The notes: generated by a model not told the origin, from the letters alone. A stretch of DNA of 7,736 nucleotides from Pseudomonadales bacterium (GCA_013215025.1 JABSRR010000163.1:1-7736), one strand, 5' to 3'; counted from the stretch's first letter, positions 1-7,518 are shown. Program-made: numbers and translations.

Positions 1-318
1 ATCACCTGTGAAAGCTACTGAACCATCTGCTAGTACAAAACCACTACCTCCGCTTCCAGACTGAGCGTCTACGTAAGCCTTGGTTGCAGAATCTGTGTCA
101 GCCGTAGGTGTTGCGAGGTTGGTTATTTTAAATCCGCCCATCGATTGATCTGCTGCGAAAGCAACTGTTCCGTCTGATTTAATATCTCCGGCACCTGTAG
201 CAGCATTATCGTCCACATATTTCTTTGTAGCTGCTTCTTGATCTGAGGTAGGGTCTGAGAGGTTAGAAATAGTATTTCCACCCGCGTCTAAATCCCCTGT
301 AAGAGCTACCGAACCATC
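1..318 (-). repeat. Tandem fibre-shaft repeat, about 48-49 codons per unit
   Basis: Three successive units begin at the Asp codons complementary to 316-318, 172-174 and 25-27 (residues 158, 206 and 255), spaced 144 and 147 bases. Each starts D-G-(S/T)-V-A-(L/F) and the two complete ones contain G-G-x-x-I-(S/T)-N-L and A-T-K-(K/A)-Y-V-D. At DNA level 1-30 and 292-321 match at 25 of 30 positions by my count, with four differences falling in third codon positions and only one amino acid changed (Phe/Leu). The third unit is cut by the window edge, so the total number of units is unknown. Confidence 0.8.
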
Positions 319-789
319 CGCGAATAAATCTCCTAGAGATACCCAGTTGGCAGCGCCTGTACTTGCGTCTGTACAGATCCAAGTAGAGTTAGAATAGATC
401 CATAGTGATCCCGCTGAGTAGCCCTCACTGTCGTCATTACTTACTGTAGGAGAAGCTATAGCTGCAAAATTGGTTTTAACTAAGACCTTATCAGATCCCA
501 ATGCGCCGTTGAAAGCGTAATTACCGTCTGACTCTAAGGTTATAGCTACATACGATCTCTTAGATCGTGTTACTGGTACACCTGAGTTTAGGAAGTTTCC
601 TCCCCCAATCTCGGTGAAGGTAATTTGGCCATCACCAGCTTGGACACAGACGATCTCCATTCCCTCAGTTAATGTTCCAGGACAAGATACTGTCACTGCA
701 GAGTCAGAAGTGAATACTAAGATATTACCGTCATCTGCTCCCGTTAGTACTCTTGCTGTGTCTGGAATTTGTACTACTGTTGAAGCCAT
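1..789 (-). CDS. Tail fibre protein, N-terminal part (runs off left edge)
   Basis: The reading frame opens at the ATG complementary to 787-789 and stays open for 263 codons to the left edge, so the C-terminus is missing. Residues 1 to about 97 look like the beta-rich N-terminal domain common in phage fibres (DTARVLTGADDGN near 10-22, then PGTLTEGMEIVCVQAGDGQ at 37-55). Residues 119-149 carry a motif frequent in phage fibres, D-D-S-E-G-Y-S-A-G-S-L-W followed by W-I-C-T-D-A-S-T-G-A-A-N-W. From residue 158 come repeats of the form DGSVALTGD, GGNTISNLSDPT, ATKKYVD, typical of fibre shaft repeats. The start is supported by AAGGAG that overlaps the stop codon of the preceding gene. Inferred role: distal host-binding fibre attached to the baseplate through its N-terminus; the receptor-binding end is outside the window. 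The fibre assignment is firm, the exact type is not. Confidence 0.85.
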   Translation of the reverse strand, partial: MASTVVQIPDTARVLTGADDGNILVFTSDSAVTVSCPGTLTEGMEIVCVQAGDGQITFTEIGGGNFLNSGVPVTRSKRSYVAITLESDGNYAFNGALGSDKVLVKTNFAAIASPTVSNDDSEGYSAGSLWIYSNSTWICTDASTGAANWVSLGDLFADGSVALTGDLDAGGNTISNLSDPTSDQEAATKKYVDDNAATGAGDIKSDGTVAFAADQSMGGFKITNLATPTADTDSATKAYVDAQSGSGGSGFVLADGSVAFTGD

Positions 790-799
790 AATATACTCC

Positions 800-1189
800 T
801 TAGTCTACTGTTTGTATGAATTGTCCAGGCTTAATAGTGAGGGTTTCTCCAGTCACTACTGCTTTGGAAGGGGTCAAAGGACCATACATGACCTGCTCTC
901 CACTCACAGAATCTATAAGGGCGAATGCTACAATAGTTCCCCAATCAGCTGTTGCTTCAGGGAATGTTATTGTGTTGGTATTTACGAGAGTGTTGCCACT
1001 TCTTGATACTGTTATGGACTGCCTAGCATAAGAACCGCCGGTCACCTCTGCACCTGTTGTTGAGTCTGTAGGATCTGATAAATAAAATCCTAGTAAATAG
1101 GTGTTACTGTATGTGATACCTGATGTCGGCGTTACACCAATTAACATATCGACAACGTCTTGTTCTACTAAATCTTTATATCCTGCCAT
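800..1189 (-). CDS. Small phage structural protein of a fibre-associated family
   Basis: A complete protein of 129 residues that lies between the J-like wedge gene and the tail fibre. Its core follows a pattern I recognise from many tailed-phage genomes, often labelled phage tail fibre protein: S-Y-A-R-Q-S-I-T at 53-60, N-T-N-T-I-T-F-P-E-A-T-A-D-W-G-T at 70-85, A-L-I-D at 90-93, then a Leu-Thr and a V-V-T-G-E-T-L-T-I stretch ending at about 119. It has no signal peptide or membrane segment and is probably all beta. The start is the ATG complementary to 1187-1189, with a weak AAGG that overlaps the stop codon of the J gene. Its place between baseplate and fibre suggests an adaptor or fibre-base subunit, but that is inference; the family has no function that I can name securely. 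Confidence 0.7.
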   Translation of the reverse strand: MAGYKDLVEQDVVDMLIGVTPTSGITYSNTYLLGFYLSDPTDSTTGAEVTGGSYARQSITVSRSGNTLVNTNTITFPEATADWGTIVAFALIDSVSGEQVMYGPLTPSKAVVTGETLTIKPGQFIQTVD

Positions 1190-1198
1190 GGGATTACC

Positions 1199-2380
1199 TT
1201 ATGTTTGAAGAGATACTGATATGTTCTCTGAATTTAAAACTGCTTTTTCGAAAAGTTGGATAGCTATGTCGCTATCTGTTACTGTGTCTACTGTACTTCC
1301 TACTAATATTGTCGCTCCTGATATTCCAGGAACATTGAATAAGGGTACGTATAATCTGTCTGGTAGTACGTCCACACCTAACTGATACTCTGTTACTGAC
1401 CAATCTGAAAGCTCCTGAGCAATGCGAGCTTCTCCGTCTTCTGGGAAAACTTCCTCGTCATACAAAGTGTAGTATACTTCTGCGTAAATTAATATCTCCG
1501 AAGGACGAGAGAATCTGACTAGATGATTGTTTCCTGTCAGATCGGTGTAGAATGCTGTAAGATCTCCAAACATTTCAGAAGTACCAGAGGCTACAATAGC
1601 CAGAACTTCTATAATGTCTCCGTCTGCTCCATTTTCTACCACTGCTTCAAAGGAATTAGGTGGTCTGAAATTACCAGTTGTTCCCTTTTCTTGGAACTTG
1701 GAGGTGTTGTTAGATATTATTCTTACAGTAGTCACTCCATTTATCTGCTCTAATGCTGCTTTTAGTGCAGCAGGTGTCCCGTTACCACCAACAGATAAGG
1801 TGTTGTTTCTACGAGCTCTTAAAACAGGGTCGGACTCTACCGTAGAAGTACCCAGAGAAATATCGAACTCATTTGATAGGCTTACCACACCAGTAATAGC
1901 TGTTTCAAGCTCAGTAAGTGTTCCTGCAGGAGCAGCTACTGAGTCGAATGCTTCTGAAGTAACGTTTACCCTGGCCGTACCAAGAGAGTCGATTGTTACC
2001 TCCTTGTTGGTTGTGAACCTGCGAGAAGAATCCCCAGATACATAAACTACAGTACCGATCGGAATGACTGTGCCTGTATCACCCGTGAAAGTAACAACAC
2101 CAGTAGATTGGGTGAGCCCTTTCTTGACGATGCCACCAAATAGGCAGATATTCTCTAGCATTCGTCCTTCAGAGTTATTGGGGTTTAAATTTGCATAAAT
2201 TTCAGAAAGATCATTAAATAAGTTGGAGATCTCTATGGCTTGAACACCATTGAAGATACCTAATGTAGAATCTGCTGAGACTTCTATTAAAGGTCCATAA
2301 GCAGCCCGGGAACTTACACTCATGCTTTCCACGAGTTCTAAAGTATCTGGTGCAGTGTAACCTTGATTTGTTAAAGGCAT
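1199..2380 (-). CDS. Baseplate J-like wedge protein (Mu gp47 / P2 gpJ family)
   Basis: A complete protein of 393 residues, a normal length for the J family. Family marks are the N-terminal helical part (about 12-80, with N-L-F-N-D-L and M-L-E-N), a beta domain with P-I-G-T-V-V at 107-112, the diagnostic E-S-D-P-V-L-R-A-R-R at 182-191, and G-G-N-G-T-P-A-A-L-K-A-A-L then I-N-G-V-T at 198-217. J proteins form the wedge ring of the contractile baseplate with the W/gp25 protein and carry the fibre network. The gene follows the W-like gene directly, and AAGGAG overlaps that gene's TAA stop, which fixes the ATG complementary to 2378-2380. The short 129-residue gene follows, where a gpI/gp48-type gene is usual. 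Family assignment rests on motifs and gene order. Confidence 0.9.
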   Translation of the reverse strand: MPLTNQGYTAPDTLELVESMSVSSRAAYGPLIEVSADSTLGIFNGVQAIEISNLFNDLSEIYANLNPNNSEGRMLENICLFGGIVKKGLTQSTGVVTFTGDTGTVIPIGTVVYVSGDSSRRFTTNKEVTIDSLGTARVNVTSEAFDSVAAPAGTLTELETAITGVVSLSNEFDISLGTSTVESDPVLRARRNNTLSVGGNGTPAALKAALEQINGVTTVRIISNNTSKFQEKGTTGNFRPPNSFEAVVENGADGDIIEVLAIVASGTSEMFGDLTAFYTDLTGNNHLVRFSRPSEILIYAEVYYTLYDEEVFPEDGEARIAQELSDWSVTEYQLGVDVLPDRLYVPLFNVPGISGATILVGSTVDTVTDSDIAIQLFEKAVLNSENISVSLQT

Positions 2381-2389
2381 AAGAGCTCC

Positions 2390-2773
2390 TTATATATTTT
2401 GAGGGTTTAATAAATCTGTGAAAGAGAATGTTTCCTGTGTACCAAATGTAGTACGTACTGTAGTTAATACTTCGTACCCTCTAGTAGATGCGTCAATAGT
2501 ACTTTCCCATTTAACAATCTCTCTAATATTTGGAGTATTAAGGATAACCTGGCGAACTTCTTGGTCTGCTGCGAACTTATCTACGTCTTTCCTTAAAACA
2601 ATCTCGAACCACTTAGTTCCTTTTGATCTGTCCAAGACCCATTCTTGAAAGAAGAATCTTAATCTTATTCTTAATTGTTGGGCGACCGATTCTACTCCTT
2701 CAGAAGTAATGTGTAATTGATTGTTTGAAATATCGAGATCGCCTGTAGCTGGATCTAATTTTATATCTGACAT
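2390..2773 (-). CDS. Baseplate wedge protein, gp25/W-like (Mu gp46 family)
   Basis: A complete protein of 127 residues, within the usual size of the T4 gp25 / P2 gpW / Mu gp46 group. It starts with an acidic beta stretch (L-D-P-A-T-G-D-L-D-I at 6-15), then a helix with V-A-Q-Q-L-R-I-R-L at 30-38 and the typical F-F-Q-E-W-V-L-D-x-x-x-G-T-K-W segment at 41-55. A second helix ends in V-I-L-N-T-P-N-I-R-E-I at 76-86, followed by a C-terminal beta sheet. In this family the protein joins the wedge to the sheath and is part of the trigger for contraction. The start is the ATG complementary to 2771-2773; AGGAG sits directly on the TAG stop of the spike gene. Its position between spike and J is the classic order. 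Confidence 0.88.
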   Translation of the reverse strand: MSDIKLDPATGDLDISNNQLHITSEGVESVAQQLRIRLRFFFQEWVLDRSKGTKWFEIVLRKDVDKFAADQEVRQVILNTPNIREIVKWESTIDASTRGYEVLTTVRTTFGTQETFSFTDLLNPQNI

Positions 2774-2782
2774 GTCGATCTC

Positions 2783-3475
2783 CTATACTGGGGGTAGTGT
2801 GTTTGATCCGCCCGACAGAACGCCTGGGTGAGTGTGTAATTTTCCAGATATTCCTGCACTGACGCAATCCGTAGCTGAGGTAATTGTTCCATCCGCATCC
2901 ACGGTTCCGGTTACCACTACGTTACCATTAAAAGTAGAAGTAGGTGCTGTGATGGTTACATTAGCTGGAGCGTTTAAGTTCCATTGACCGTCTTTGGTAA
3001 GTTCTGAAAAACCATTTAAGGTTTTAATTTCCATTCCACCATCAGATCTTAATCGAAAATGGTTATAGTTGTCAGAGTCGTCGTTGTTGAATATCCATAC
3101 ATCGTTCTTATAGTTCTCGTCATACTTAATGTCGTCGAGTGACTGGAACCCCGTATAAGCTATAGAGTCGGATAGATGAAATCTACGTGCAATTTTTGGT
3201 TCTGCGTTGCCTGGATCTGTTATCCCAGCTGTTTTCATGTTGAATAATAACGGCTGAATATCGGAGTCAGCTATATGAAGGATGACCTTATCTCCAATTT
3301 GTACAGGTAGTTTTATTCCTGCAAAAGCGGTCGCTGGAGTGTATATAGGCACATCCTCTATAATTGCGGGAGTGAGATACGACCCGTCTACATATCGGAC
3401 ATCTACTAACGGTCGGACGTTACCCTTTTTACCGTCATAGTAATCAACTATAATGCCTGGTATCATTGAGTGCAT
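2783..3475 (-). CDS. Baseplate central spike, gp138/gpV/Mu gp45-like
   Basis: A complete protein of 230 residues. Residues 5 to about 75 look like the N-terminal OB-like domain of the Gp138 group (V-R-P-L-V-D-V-R-Y-V-D-G-S at 20-32, D-V-P-I-Y-T-P at 41-47, G-D-K-V-I-L-H-I-A-D at 61-70). H-L-S-D-S-I-A-Y at 100-107 is a usual marker of the linker after it. Residues 125-200 are short beta strands of a trimeric spike (N-V-T-I-T-A-P-T then N-G-N-V-V-V-T-G-T-V). The tip has L-H-T-H-P-G-V at 213-219; in gpV, Mu gp45 and gp138 spikes, His-x-His at this place binds an iron ion. The role is to pierce the outer membrane as the tip of the tube. The start at 3475 has AAAGGAG 7 bases upstream; Met4 is a possible but less well placed start. 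Confidence 0.88.
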   Translation of the reverse strand: MHSMIPGIIVDYYDGKKGNVRPLVDVRYVDGSYLTPAIIEDVPIYTPATAFAGIKLPVQIGDKVILHIADSDIQPLLFNMKTAGITDPGNAEPKIARRFHLSDSIAYTGFQSLDDIKYDENYKNDVWIFNNDDSDNYNHFRLRSDGGMEIKTLNGFSELTKDGQWNLNAPANVTITAPTSTFNGNVVVTGTVDADGTITSATDCVSAGISGKLHTHPGVLSGGSNTLPPV

Positions 3476-3486
3476 ATCATTCTCCT

Positions 3487-4560
3487 TTAAAACGAGCCTG
3501 TTGCCCCGGCCCCACTAAATGTAGGTCCTGGTTTAGGATTCAGTGTTTCTTCTGCGATACTTTGATTTGGGGCATTCTTAATGATGTCTTGCTCCCAGGT
3601 ACCTACTACTTCTGTGTACCACGAATTCCCATAGTATTGGCCTGTATGTGTAATTTTAATAACCTTGATCTCTATTGGAATAGGATCTATTTGACCTTCG
3701 GTTCCTCGACTTACATCTGAAACTACAGTAGAGTTAATTAAGATCTGAGGGGTCATCATCATGTGCATGTTCCAAAAGAACTTGGCATCTGTTGTGCCAA
3801 CTGCTCCCTCTGTATTGTCCATACTCCTTCGTGGGGGAGAAAGTAAGTTATCTCCTAGAATGGCAGGTATTTTATTTGTAGAATTTACCGTTCCACCTTC
3901 ACGGACAAAATGCACTTCGTCGTTAGCTATGACTAATTTTATCCAAAATGTTTTAGCGTATGTTCTTAGTTCTTCTAGTATCGTACCACAACAAGTATGG
4001 CTGCCTACAACCTCGTCGTTTAGGAGAGTCTTATTAGGAAGTCCTTTCTTAGCCAACTGAGCCTTGTCCGGCTCTTCAGCAGCTAGTGTGGCCATCTCTA
4101 CAATAGCTGTATCAATGTTTAAGTCTGGAATTAGTTTCCGTCCTTCCTGCAGCATAAGGATCATTCTACCAGCGTGAGTAGTTCCTTTTGGAAATGTGAA
4201 ATTCATTGGCTTGGAATCTATCCGGGATGACTTACACTTGAACTTTGTTTCTGACTTTCCAGCAGTCGTTACAGTATCTGTGAAAACTACATATCCTGTA
4301 TAAACTGTTTTCAGAGGTTGTCCACTATATCCAACACTTAGAAACACTCTTATCCCATTGCCTGTTAGTTTAGCTACGTTGGATTCGGATAATCCTCTAA
4401 CTGTTAAGTCCATCACACTCTGGGGCATTACTTTGCCTTCGATATTAATTGCGAATTGAATATCTAAAGGGTTCTTTTTATTTACTGAGGAGATCTCAAC
4501 TCGTTCCTCCGGACCAGAGAAGACAAGTTCATATTCCCTCCTCCAATCTTGATTTACCAT
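3487..4560 (-). CDS. Baseplate hub protein (Mu gp44 / gpD / T4 gp27-like)
   Basis: A complete protein of 357 residues located between the Dit-like gene and the spike gene, the usual place of the hub. The first 120 residues are beta-rich with L-D-I-Q-F-A-I-N-I (32-40), L-T-V-R-G-L-S at 52-58 and V-Y-T-G-Y-V-V at 86-92, as in the tube-like domains of gp27 and Mu gp44 proteins. The middle (120-225) holds helices and a Cys pair at 190-191. The C-terminus is rich in Gly, Pro and Ser (331-357) and may be a flexible contact to the spike. The identification rests on gene order and general fold signs, so the exact family is less certain than for its neighbours. Its ATG, complementary to 4558-4560, overlaps the end of the preceding gene by 7 bases (ATGGTAA), and AGAGGAAAG lies just upstream. 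Confidence 0.75.
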   Translation of the reverse strand: MVNQDWRREYELVFSGPEERVEISSVNKKNPLDIQFAINIEGKVMPQSVMDLTVRGLSESNVAKLTGNGIRVFLSVGYSGQPLKTVYTGYVVFTDTVTTAGKSETKFKCKSSRIDSKPMNFTFPKGTTHAGRMILMLQEGRKLIPDLNIDTAIVEMATLAAEEPDKAQLAKKGLPNKTLLNDEVVGSHTCCGTILEELRTYAKTFWIKLVIANDEVHFVREGGTVNSTNKIPAILGDNLLSPPRRSMDNTEGAVGTTDAKFFWNMHMMMTPQILINSTVVSDVSRGTEGQIDPIPIEIKVIKITHTGQYYGNSWYTEVVGTWEQDIIKNAPNQSIAEETLNPKPGPTFSGAGATGSF

Positions 4561-5609
4561 GAGGTCTTTCCTCTAGAATTTATTACTGTTCTGAAGTTCA
4601 GCTGGAAACTTCCGTTAGTTGAAGCAATGTTATTACCGGATGCCATGTAGGTGGACAAGGCCCTCTCTTTTATCGTAGGCACATTATTTGGATTGACTTG
4701 CAACCAACTGTCTATCCGTGATTCCTCAGATCTTGCAGTTTCTAAAAATTCTACATAGAGATCATCTACCTTCTTAACCTGAGCATCTGAAGCATCTGCT
4801 GTTCTGGAGAACTTCTTACCACCGCCTTTCCGGGTAGTTAATTCTTCAGAACTTTCTGGATCAGCTGATAAAAATTTATCTACAGAATTGGTGATACGTT
4901 CTTCTCTGAAAGACAAGTTGACCCAATAGGCCCCTCGCTGAGGACCATTACGGAGAACTTGATTAAAGTTTGTCAAAACCATATTATCGTAAATGTCGTA
5001 GAGTGATTGTATTGTAACGATAGTGTCATTTGAGTCTATGTACTTTAAGAATTCCTGAGAAGCCTGTATTGGGTTCGATCCCCCATTAACAATAGCGACA
5101 TTTGATTCTGACTTGTCAGTAGATAGTCCAATATCAGCTGCTTCCTGTACCATGTCCTTTTCAGAGACTACAATACGTCTAGCCTGTGTAATATAGAACT
5201 GCTGAGAAGTGGGTACGTTTGTTGCAATTTCTTCGTCAGTTGGATCACCAAACCCGTCCAATATTTCATTCACATAAATAGTTACCCATGCGTCTTCTCC
5301 TGCGGACTCCTTTACTACTCTTCTCAGTCTGTTTGATTCGATAGCGTACAAGGATTTAAATACTGGAGTAGGGTTAGTTTGAGCAACGTCCACTTTCCAG
5401 TTCTCTGAGATCATACCAGTCAGGTTGATCACCTTACCATTATGGTATCGGTGATCGGACTTGTTTTGATTTTGTCCCTCGACTGGGTGAGAGGCCACAG
5501 TAGCAGTGCTAAGGTGGCTCATTGTTTCTACATGATCTAGTACTAGCAATAAGTTGGATAATATTCCAGACTTAGGAGTAATATAGATTCTCTTTTTCTG
5601 TTCGGCCAT
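4554..5609 (-). CDS. Dit-like phage tail / baseplate protein
   Basis: A complete protein of 351 residues. The N-terminal part has the pattern of the Dit-like tail domain seen in some myophages: A-T-V-A-S-H-P-V-E-G at 36-45, S-D-H at 51-53, and V-I-N-L-T-G-M-I-S at 60-68. Further on, I-Q-S-L-Y-D-I-Y-D-N-M-V-L-T-N-F at 200-215, then Y-W-V-N-L-S-F-R-E-E-R at 228-238, match the second half of that domain. Residues 255-310 are charged and look helical. The C-terminal 45 residues end in a beta stretch (S-F-Q-L-N-F-R-T-V-I). Lying right after the tape measure gene, it probably links tube and hub. In Mu the corresponding slot holds gp43; I cannot say whether the two are related. The start, complementary to 5607-5609, has AGGAGG 6 bases before it, placed inside the last codons of the tape measure gene. 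Confidence 0.75.
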   Translation of the reverse strand: MAEQKKRIYITPKSGILSNLLLVLDHVETMSHLSTATVASHPVEGQNQNKSDHRYHNGKVINLTGMISENWKVDVAQTNPTPVFKSLYAIESNRLRRVVKESAGEDAWVTIYVNEILDGFGDPTDEEIATNVPTSQQFYITQARRIVVSEKDMVQEAADIGLSTDKSESNVAIVNGGSNPIQASQEFLKYIDSNDTIVTIQSLYDIYDNMVLTNFNQVLRNGPQRGAYWVNLSFREERITNSVDKFLSADPESSEELTTRKGGGKKFSRTADASDAQVKKVDDLYVEFLETARSEESRIDSWLQVNPNNVPTIKERALSTYMASGNNIASTNGSFQLNFRTVINSRGKTSW

Positions 5610-5610
5610 A

Positions 5611-5620
5611 TTAACCTCCT
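5611..5620 (-). promoter_or_regulatory. Ribosome-binding site inside the end of the tape measure gene
   Basis: The minus strand reads AGGAGG followed by TTAATATG. The last residues of the tape measure protein (Ile-Gly-Gly) are encoded by the same bases that form the site for the Dit-like gene, and only one base separates the two genes. This points to translational coupling. Confidence 0.75.
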
Positions 5621-7518
5621 ATTGATGCCATTCCCAATCCATTTACTGCTTGACTGTAAGCCTCTGGACTTTCTGGTGCAGCGAACTGGTTATTAATGTT
5701 GTATTGCTTAGTGGAACTATCATTATTCATGATGGTTCTTATCTGCTCTTTTGAATAGCCTTGAGATCTTAATTTGTCAGCTTTTTCTCTGTTGAGCCTA
5801 CCTTGCTTATTACGAGCCCTGTCTTCTTCGGTGAGGGCACCCTCTGCCGTAGGATCATATGTCATGCCCTGGTAAATCTCAATAGCACTCTTCCACCAAG
5901 GCTGTGTAAGAAGTGCTTTAAGAGTGTCGAACTCTTTTACTACTGCCCTTACACCTAGTCCTATACCACCCAAAATAAGAGCGAACTTAGCAAATGGGAG
6001 TAATCCTACGGAAGCGGCTAAAAATGCTGCTTTCATACCTGCTATAGCTGGTAATAGTACCGTTTTAATCATAGCTGCTGCTTTGCCAATCCATATCCAA
6101 GCTGCAGGGGAACTTATTGCTGCCATTACTAATTTAGTTGAAATTATGGCCTTCTTAAGAATTAACCAAGAAGCTGTTAGAGCTATTATCCAAGATCCGA
6201 GCTTAGTGGACATTAGACTTGTAACTCCCTCAACCAACTTAATAATAGCTAAACCCAGGGTACCTACTACAGATCCTAAAGGAGTAAAAGCTTTAATTAG
6301 ATTTATACCAATATTCAACATTGACTTAAGAGCTGAATATGCTACTCTGCCCAGGTGTTTTATTTGAGCCTGATTATCTTTTATCCAATTTACTGACCTA
6401 GTAACAACATCTGTAAATGTGTAGAAAGCTTCTATTACTTTCTCTTTCATAAATGTTCTTAAGTCGCCCAACCCAGAAGTAACTGAAGCTATCCAATCGT
6501 ACCAAGATTCCTCGTTAATACCGATCTCTGAACCAACTTCTCCAAAGAAGTTCTGCAGTCCTGTTCGCATTTTAGCAATACCTGCATTGAAGATACCGGT
6601 GAACTTCTGTGCTCCTTTTTGGGCTTTTTCTGTAACAAATGTGAACCGTTGGTAATGGTTCAAGAATTTATCAAAGTCTTTGTCAGTATCTGCCATTTTC
6701 TGAGCAAATGCTGTGAGCATTCTGTTTGCTTCCTGACCATAGATCTTATCTGCAGCAGAAGCGAACTCATCAAACTTACCTTTCTTAACCATGTCACGCC
6801 CGGCGTTCATGATTTTTTCGAAAGCCTCTTCTGGCTTAAGGTTGATAACTTCTTGTAATTGTATACCTAGTGCGGATAGGCCTTCACGCATGTTGGTTTC
6901 TGCAAAGCCAGATTTTTCTCCAGCTATCTTATTGTTCCACTCTTCAGCTAGTGAGTTAATATGTTCGAACGTAAATCCAAGTTCCTGTGCAACCAAACCC
7001 ATGGCTTTCATCTCGTTCATACCAAAACCAGTCGCCCTTGAAAGGGCAGCCATTTCTGTGGTGGTAGCATTTATTTTTGAAGCCAAGAAAGTCATGCCAG
7101 TAAATAGTGCGGAAGGCAGAGCAATGGCTTGGAAAACTTTACTTGCAGCAAATTCCAGGAGACCTAAAGCAACCCGAACTTGTGCTAGTTTAGCTGTCCA
7201 TTTACCAATTGCTCTTGCTGTCCGAGTAGCACCAGTCTCTACTTTTTTCTGCGTTTTTGCAACTCTACTAAGACCTAGATTAACTTTCTCATTACCAGCA
7301 ATCCATTTACGATTGTCTTGGTTAATGATCTTGATCCCTCTAGAGGTGTCCTTAAAAGTCTTGGTAGCAACTTTATCTATGTCCTTAAACTGTACTGCAA
7401 TGTACTCTAGAGTATCTGCTATGTCGTCTAACTTCTTCTCTAGTTTGTCAATAAGATCAAAAGGGATCTTTACTTTAATTGGAGCCGTCAAGCTGGCTAC
7501 TTGTATGTCGTTAGCCAT
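5611..7518 (-). CDS. Tail tape measure protein
   Basis: A complete protein of 635 residues, the largest in the window, with the usual build of a tape measure: a Lys-rich helical N-terminus with likely coiled coil (about 18-55), a helical segment with A-L-S-R-A-T-G-F-G at 158-166 and L-A-E-E-W-N at 190-195, which resembles the tape-measure core region of many phages, then long Ala/Gly/Leu/Ile-rich hydrophobic helices from about 396 to 525 with several Trp, and a polar C-terminus. It fills the tube lumen during assembly, sets its length and is ejected first. By the known ratio of about 0.15 nm per residue, it predicts a tail of roughly 95 nm. The start at 7518 has a strong AGGAGGG site. The terminal Gly-Gly codons contain the ribosome-binding site of the next gene. 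Confidence 0.93.
   Translation of the reverse strand: MANDIQVASLTAPIKVKIPFDLIDKLEKKLDDIADTLEYIAVQFKDIDKVATKTFKDTSRGIKIINQDNRKWIAGNEKVNLGLSRVAKTQKKVETGATRTARAIGKWTAKLAQVRVALGLLEFAASKVFQAIALPSALFTGMTFLASKINATTTEMAALSRATGFGMNEMKAMGLVAQELGFTFEHINSLAEEWNNKIAGEKSGFAETNMREGLSALGIQLQEVINLKPEEAFEKIMNAGRDMVKKGKFDEFASAADKIYGQEANRMLTAFAQKMADTDKDFDKFLNHYQRFTFVTEKAQKGAQKFTGIFNAGIAKMRTGLQNFFGEVGSEIGINEESWYDWIASVTSGLGDLRTFMKEKVIEAFYTFTDVVTRSVNWIKDNQAQIKHLGRVAYSALKSMLNIGINLIKAFTPLGSVVGTLGLAIIKLVEGVTSLMSTKLGSWIIALTASWLILKKAIISTKLVMAAISSPAAWIWIGKAAAMIKTVLLPAIAGMKAAFLAASVGLLPFAKFALILGGIGLGVRAVVKEFDTLKALLTQPWWKSAIEIYQGMTYDPTAEGALTEEDRARNKQGRLNREKADKLRSQGYSKEQIRTIMNNDSSTKQYNINNQFAAPESPEAYSQAVNGLGMASIGG

Noticed and set aside
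614..1031. Plus-strand open frames across the junction of the fibre and the 129-residue gene
   Set aside because: Both overlap well-supported minus-strand genes and contain no recognisable domain.
1614..2045. Plus-strand open frame of 143 codons opposite the J-like gene
   Set aside because: It is antisense to the conserved J core, including the E-S-D-x-x-x-R-x-R region, and is best explained as a shadow of it.
4554..4560. The 7-base overlap ATGGTAA as a programmed frameshift between the Dit-like and hub genes
   Set aside because: There is no slippery heptamer, and the hub gene has its own start and a ribosome-binding site; this is a plain coupled overlap.
5924..6367. Plus-strand open frame of 147 codons opposite the hydrophobic part of the tape measure gene
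   Set aside because: It is a mirror of the Ala/Ile-rich coding sequence, with no ribosome-binding site or recognisable motif.
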